The position numbers were made by a program, and so were the translations under genes. 64,000 nt of DNA from JAGVIE01 sp964520905 (GTDB lineage Bacteria > Bacteroidota > Ignavibacteria > UBA10030 > SZUA-254), in contig CAZFQL010000019.1 in NCBI GenBank assembly GCA_964520905.1, positions 1 to 64,000 on the forward strand, given 5' to 3'. Below, one piece after another: positions 59,720 through 64,000 of the stretch (within the stretch, counting starts at the first letter, position 1; every line of letters starts with the position of its first letter). A model generated the notes under the pieces. It was given only the letters and a program-made list of their open reading frames with translations. It was not told where the DNA came from and made no database searches.

Positions 59720-62410
59720 ATGAAATATTTGATCGGACTTGGTTTGATATTCATGCTCACTGCATACAGTCAGCAAAGATATCTAGTCACTCCGTCCAAC
59801 GAAGCAATACAATTGCGGCAAGGAGAAAGCGCTATTGAAGCTATTAAACGCGCAGGCTATTTATCATCGGACAATTATTCAAGAGGTTTCAATCCTCAAC
59901 AATTTCCAACAGAAATAGAATTTCCAACTTACCACAAGATGGTTGTAGGCATGTGGTTTACCGCACCCGCAACCGGTTCACTCGATTCAGTATTCTGGAT
60001 GGGCGGTGATTGCGGCGCTCTTGAATCATTGGTTTATATTCGGTTTCATAGCTACACAGTTGACGATGATCTGGCTCCCGGTATTTCACCATATCCACCT
60101 CCATGCCAGCCATGGGGATTTTGGAAAAGCATCTACGATGATGACCAGGGTGTTGCCGCATACCGCGAAGATGCTTCTGATACAACATGGTATTCCACAA
60201 TCAATGAAAACCAAAACGGTCAAGTAGTTCCTAAAACCCGTCCACATTTTGAAGATGAATTATGGGGACATGGTGTTGGTGCAGCCGTAACGAATCGCCG
60301 CGGTTTGAATAAACTCTGGTTAGGTATGAACGACTTACCGTGTAGTCTATCAGTCGGTGATAAATTCTTTATCTCATTCCGCATCAACTCCGGCGCCGAC
60401 CATGTGAATGATTATGATAGACCTACTACCTGGCCCGCATCTATCTCGAATGCACCTGATCCATCTCGCGCATGGGTTTTCTATGAACATAAGGGTGAAT
60501 GGAATGGCTATAATGACCCAATGGGTTTGCAAATACCATGCGGCGGCGTGGACCCGGCACCGAACGGCTGGATTGCTATGGGTGGACCAAGAGGTGATGG
60601 TGATGCAATGGCATTCAACTGGTGGTATGTAATGTCGACAATAAATGATGTACCCCCGAGCGTAGTCCAATTTGATAAACTCGATCATACATTTTCTACG
60701 GCGCCAAGAAATGTAAGTGCCGAGATCATAGATGCCAATCCTGCAGATCCCGGAAACGCCGGAGTCGCATCTGTATATCTCATCTATTCGATCAATAACA
60801 GTTCGGAAGATTCTGTACTAATGACGAATACATCGGGTGATGTCTGGTCTGGTTCGCTTCCTTCCTTGCCTGCGGGGTCAGAAGTCATGTATCATCTTTC
60901 TGCGACCGATGTAAATGGAAACCGCAATACCGATTGTTACAACCGATATAGAGTGTACGCTCTTGCTAACGATTATTACGTTGTTGATCGTTACGCTCTT
61001 TATCAATGGGAAGAAATAAATTCAACCGGTGTTAAGATAACCGACTGGCTTCCGAAGAAATATTTCGGATTTCCCGGATGGGAATCGGTTCAATATCCTG
61101 AATCAAGTACATCTGCGCCGATTGATCTAGGGGCTGGTTTTAAGTTCTTCGGTACTGATGTACGTTATATCTGGATAGGTGTTGACGGGAATGTTGGCTT
61201 CTCAAATTCACTTGCCGATACAAACCGGATTGATCAGACCAACGATTTATATCCAGCCTATGCTACGGAAATGCCTTGTGATCTATTCAATAATACGATT
61301 GTACCGATGTTCAAAGAATTTGATATTAGAAAGCATGGTGCGGTTTATTATAAAAATGAAGGGAATAAATTTATCGTTGAGTGGGATTCTGTTTGTGCGA
61401 AGAAAGATTATTCAGATACGACAACAACCTTTGAGATGATACTTGATAGAACTGATAACTCGATTACATTTCTGTACAAAGACATCGGTAAGTATCTTGC
61501 ATCGGGAGATGCATTAGTTGCGATTCAAGCGGACTCAACGAAATTCTGTTTTGTGAATCGGAACGGCTCACCACCGGAGAGTGAAATTCACAATGGTCAT
61601 GCCGTCAAGTTCTATGCTAACGACAAGCCAAGCGGGAAATGGTGGGGAATGTATTCTACACCGATAAAACTTTCAGATCCATTGAAAGACCAAGTCTTTA
61701 TCAACTCGCTATCGGATGCTTTCACTTATATAAACGGTAAATACGAAACACATGATACTATCCATGATGGTGTTGGCTACTGGCTGAAATTAATTGGCAA
61801 TCACTATATTCCAATCGAAGGTTTACAGATTCTCCTCGATACGGTTGATGTAGTTGAAGGATGGAATATGATTGGCTCCATCTCTGTTCCTATTCCGACA
61901 TTATCGATTACAAGTGATCCACAGGGAATAACAACAAGCGATTTCTTTGGCTACTCAAGCAGTTATACTATCAGCGACACGATATATCCGGGTAATGGAT
62001 ATTGGGTAAAGGTGAATCAGCCGGGCATACTGATTCTCTCATCAACACCACCACTTCAAACATATGTTCGTATTAGAATCATCCCAACATCAGATTTACC
62101 TCCATCACCGCCAGATGAAAAGAAGGAGATCGATGAAATTCCGAAAGAGTTTTCACTTAGCGAGGCATACCCGAATCCATTTAATCCAACAACAATAATT
62201 AAATACGATCTACCGAAATCGACAATTGTTACCTTAAAGGTGTACAATTTACTCGGCCAGGTTGTGCAAACTCTCATTGATAATAAGCAACAAGAAGCTG
62301 GACAACATGAGGTGATGATTAATGGTGAAGAATGGTCATCGGGTATCTATTTTTACAAGATAATCACCGAAAATGACATAAAAACAAAAAAGATGCTCCT
62401 GCTCCGATAG
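59720..62410 (+). CDS. Large T9SS-exported protein
   Basis: 896 residues from ATG 59720 (GGAG at 59706-59709). It has a signal peptide (MKYLIGLGLIFMLTAYSQ). There is no recognised catalytic domain: an N-terminal beta-rich region with many Trp, an Ig-like segment after residue 330 (IDANPADPGNAGVASVYLIY), a region with YKNEGNKFIVEWDSV near 560, then the duplicated GWNMIGS/GYWVK module also found in the 28526 protein. It ends with a T9SS sorting domain (YPNPFNPTTIIKYDLP, YNLLGQVVQTLID, SGIYFYKII). It is probably a surface protein. Confidence 0.82.
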   Translation: MKYLIGLGLIFMLTAYSQQRYLVTPSNEAIQLRQGESAIEAIKRAGYLSSDNYSRGFNPQQFPTEIEFPTYHKMVVGMWFTAPATGSLDSVFWMGGDCGALESLVYIRFHSYTVDDDLAPGISPYPPPCQPWGFWKSIYDDDQGVAAYREDASDTTWYSTINENQNGQVVPKTRPHFEDELWGHGVGAAVTNRRGLNKLWLGMNDLPCSLSVGDKFFISFRINSGADHVNDYDRPTTWPASISNAPDPSRAWVFYEHKGEWNGYNDPMGLQIPCGGVDPAPNGWIAMGGPRGDGDAMAFNWWYVMSTINDVPPSVVQFDKLDHTFSTAPRNVSAEIIDANPADPGNAGVASVYLIYSINNSSEDSVLMTNTSGDVWSGSLPSLPAGSEVMYHLSATDVNGNRNTDCYNRYRVYALANDYYVVDRYALYQWEEINSTGVKITDWLPKKYFGFPGWESVQYPESSTSAPIDLGAGFKFFGTDVRYIWIGVDGNVGFSNSLADTNRIDQTNDLYPAYATEMPCDLFNNTIVPMFKEFDIRKHGAVYYKNEGNKFIVEWDSVCAKKDYSDTTTTFEMILDRTDNSITFLYKDIGKYLASGDALVAIQADSTKFCFVNRNGSPPESEIHNGHAVKFYANDKPSGKWWGMYSTPIKLSDPLKDQVFINSLSDAFTYINGKYETHDTIHDGVGYWLKLIGNHYIPIEGLQILLDTVDVVEGWNMIGSISVPIPTLSITSDPQGITTSDFFGYSSSYTISDTIYPGNGYWVKVNQPGILILSSTPPLQTYVRIRIIPTSDLPPSPPDEKKEIDEIPKEFSLSEAYPNPFNPTTIIKYDLPKSTIVTLKVYNLLGQVVQTLIDNKQQEAGQHEVMINGEEWSSGIYFYKIITENDIKTKKMLLLR

Positions 62411-62423
62411 GGAGCATTTGTTT
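62393..62423 (+). terminator. Terminator overlapping the 59720 gene stop
   Basis: ATGCTCC (62393-62399) pairs with GGAGCAT (62411-62417), followed by TTGTTTC. The left arm lies inside the last codons. Confidence 0.55.
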
Positions 62424-62486
62424 CTTGAAAATAAAATCGTATATTTATGCTGGATTTTAAGATTACTATAAAAGCCGGAAAAATTC

Positions 62487-63380
62487 ATGCATCAGAGTGA
62501 TATTGACAGGATCGTTCAGACTATTCTCGGTGAAAGACCGGGCGCATATCTTACTTGCAAAGATGGCGTCTGCAATGATGGTTTGTGCGTTGTTCATAAC
62601 AAGGATGGCGTCAAGAATATAGTATCATGCGGTGCCGATCGCGTAAGCGCAAGTATCGGTATCGAAGCCGCGGGCGGTGTTGAGACCGACCTTGCTCGCA
62701 TGATCGACCACACCCTTCTAAAACCTGAAGCCACAAAGGAACAAGTAATCCAGCTTTGTAATGAAGCGAAGAAATACAACTTCGCAAGCGTCTGCATCAA
62801 TCCGAGTTATGTATCGATGAGCGCGAAACTTTTACGGGATACGGCAGTAAAAGTTTGTACGGTCATAGGATTTCCGTTAGGTGCAACCTCGACGGCTGCT
62901 AAAGCGTTCGAATCTGAACAGGCGCTCCGTGATGGTGCAAAAGAAATCGATATGGTGATCAATGTCGGAATGTTGAAGTCCGGCGATTATGAATATGTCG
63001 AGAACGATATCTTCGCCGTAGTCAATTCTGTCCGTCGGTATGGCGCATTGTTGAAGGTGATAATCGAAACGGGACTGCTGACCGATGAAGAAAAAATAAA
63101 AGCATGTTTACTTGCAAAGCGTGCAGGCGCCGATTTCGTCAAAACTTCAACCGGCTTTGCCAAAGGCGGTGCAACGGTCGGCGACATTGCATTGATGAGA
63201 AAAGTGGTCGGGTCGGCAATGGGCGTTAAAGCATCGGGTGGTGTGCGTACACGTGAAGAAGCCCTGGCAATGGTAGCAAGTGGCGCCGATCGGATTGGTG
63301 CAAGCGCCAGTGTGAAAATCGTAATTGGTGAGAATGAACCGAAAACAAAAGAAGCGACAAAAAGTAGTCAATCATACTAA
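62487..63380 (+). CDS. deoC: Deoxyribose-phosphate aldolase with BMC-type N-terminal extension
   Basis: Cleaves 2-deoxyribose-5-phosphate to acetaldehyde and glyceraldehyde-3-phosphate. Residues 66-283 are a full DeoC barrel: RMIDHTLLKPEAT, Asp155 in EIDMVINVG, the Schiff-base Lys219 in FVKTSTGF, Lys248 in VKASGGVRT. At 297 residues it is about 70 longer than usual. The extra N-terminus begins with an amphipathic helix (SDIDRIVQTILGE) like microcompartment encapsulation peptides, then a segment with Cys24, 29, 34 and 48. Residues 49-58 (GADRVSASIG) echo 266-275 (GADRIGASAS). Confidence 0.93.
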   Translation: MHQSDIDRIVQTILGERPGAYLTCKDGVCNDGLCVVHNKDGVKNIVSCGADRVSASIGIEAAGGVETDLARMIDHTLLKPEATKEQVIQLCNEAKKYNFASVCINPSYVSMSAKLLRDTAVKVCTVIGFPLGATSTAAKAFESEQALRDGAKEIDMVINVGMLKSGDYEYVENDIFAVVNSVRRYGALLKVIIETGLLTDEEKIKACLLAKRAGADFVKTSTGFAKGGATVGDIALMRKVVGSAMGVKASGGVRTREEALAMVASGADRIGASASVKIVIGENEPKTKEATKSSQSY

Positions 63381-63403
63381 ATCTTTTTTAAAATGAGGAA
63401 TCT

Positions 63404-63919
63404 ATGAAACATCTGCTAAGATTTTCCATAATGTTGTGTGTGGTAGCATCACTATTCTTCATTGGCTGTTCCTCCTCCGAGGAAGCGACAGACAAGCAGG
63501 AAACTCCTCCACCAGCTGAAGTTCAAAAAGCGCCTGAGGCGGTTATTGTTAAAGAAGAACCTCCAGTTATAAAAAAGATCGATACCGTAAATGTCGATAT
63601 TCAAAATCAACAAAAACCTATATATGAACCGACACCAACTCCTCCCCCACTCCCTGAAAATCAAATACCGGCAGGAAAATACTCGGTGCAAATCGGAGCT
63701 TATAAAATGCCGGATAACGCAGATCGGATTGCTTCACTCGCAAAAGAACGTTTCAACCTCAATGTGTACACATCGGTAGATAAAGCTGATAATCTTTACA
63801 AAGTAATGATAGGTGATTTCAACTCGAAGGATGAAGCAAGAAATTTCCGTGATGAAATGGCGAGACAATTTCCAAGTGACTATAAAGATGCCTGGGTATC
63901 CGAGAATTCACAAAAATAA
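63404..63919 (+). CDS. SPOR-domain lipoprotein
   Basis: 171 residues. Lipoprotein signal (Cys22 in FFIGC), then a Pro/Glu-rich linker at about 30-95, then a SPOR domain (YSVQIGAYKMPDNADRIAS; YKVMIGDFNSKDEARNFRDE) that binds denuded septal peptidoglycan. It is probably a division-site protein. It lies 23 bases after deoC. Confidence 0.9.
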   Translation: MKHLLRFSIMLCVVASLFFIGCSSSEEATDKQETPPPAEVQKAPEAVIVKEEPPVIKKIDTVNVDIQNQQKPIYEPTPTPPPLPENQIPAGKYSVQIGAYKMPDNADRIASLAKERFNLNVYTSVDKADNLYKVMIGDFNSKDEARNFRDEMARQFPSDYKDAWVSENSQK

Positions 63920-64000
63920 ATATCATATACTCTGGTTTTGTCTTTTCTTCGCCGGACTTTCGCTCTTATGGGGATGTAAGACCAGCCATGAAGCAGAGAA
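63888..64000 (+). CDS. Start of a lipoprotein gene (truncated by window end)
   Basis: A frame opening at ATG 63888, overlapping the end of the SPOR gene by 32 bases. It reads MPGYPRIHKNKYHILWFC followed by LFFAGLSLLWGC, a lipoprotein signal with Cys30, then KTSHEAE to the window edge. The start is uncertain and the function cannot be judged. Confidence 0.5.
   Translation, partial: MPGYPRIHKNKYHILWFCLFFAGLSLLWGCKTSHEAE

Overview
The window looks like a piece of chromosome from a Gram-negative, non-photosynthetic member of the Bacteroidota/Chlorobiota/Ignavibacteria neighbourhood or a close relative. Four large secreted proteins end in the type IX secretion (T9SS) C-terminal sorting domain of the NYPNPFNP...VYNxLGxEV...SGxYFYR class, and there is a PorV/PorQ-type T9SS outer-membrane protein. 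There are many short-signal lipoproteins, a sigma-54, HslUV, and an ATP synthase beta/epsilon pair split from the other subunits. The readable promoters are of the E. coli type (TTGACN-N17-TATANT), not the classical Bacteroides -33/-7 type, which favours the Ignavibacteria/Chlorobi side. This placement is inference, since no rRNA is present.

Layout. 1-2271: smpB, a pyruvoyl arginine decarboxylase, a probable ~190-nt non-coding RNA with its own promoter and terminator, and a lytic transglycosylase. 2355-7594 (minus): an RpiB-like sugar-phosphate isomerase with a microcompartment-type N-terminal domain, rlpA, a mannose-1-P guanylyltransferase, alr, and atpDC. 7964-11949: a GT39/TPR membrane protein, then a repeat-rich gene-poor stretch with tRNA-Thr(CGU), hairpins and decayed coding fragments, then a STAS protein. 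12053-20226 (minus): ybaK, an alkyltransferase-like protein, an esterase lipoprotein, a COG3014-like lipoprotein, lpoB, DUF2007, class I fumarase, and a TonB receptor. 20326-27236 (minus): small unknowns, an undecaprenyl-phosphate sugar transferase, gmhA, alaS, a RelE-type toxin-antitoxin pair, and clpS. 27382-34881: a lipoprotein, a T9SS beta-propeller protein, icd, and a serine protease interrupted by one in-frame stop. 35004-43619: TPR lipoprotein, DUF3467, hslUV, rpoN, DUF3109, dprA, a BMC vertex protein (EutN/CcmL family), and a phosphohexomutase. 43841-48945: two T9SS cargo proteins, including an M6-like metalloprotease. 49068-58500 (plus): AMMECR1/MEMO pair, DUF2520 protein, sugar nucleotidyltransferase, a four-helix-bundle cassette flanked by inverted repeats, enoyl-CoA hydratase, glyS, OmpA-like lipoprotein, TPR protein, and ZIP transporter. 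58546-64000: a T9SS PorV/Q protein, a T9SS cargo protein, DeoC with a Cys-rich N-terminal extension, a SPOR lipoprotein, and the start of another lipoprotein.

The most interesting thread is three scattered genes that together match the signature of a sugar-phosphate-utilising (SPU-type) bacterial microcompartment. They are an RpiB homologue whose catalytic Cys position is Asp and which carries an added N-terminal domain, a BMC-P vertex protein beside a phosphohexomutase, and a DeoC with a probable encapsulation helix. No hexameric shell protein lies in this window, so the compartment itself is a prediction. Other notable items are the orphan ncRNA, the toxin-antitoxin pair translationally coupled to alaS, AT-rich insertions in both alaS and glyS, and the mobile-looking four-helix-bundle cassette.
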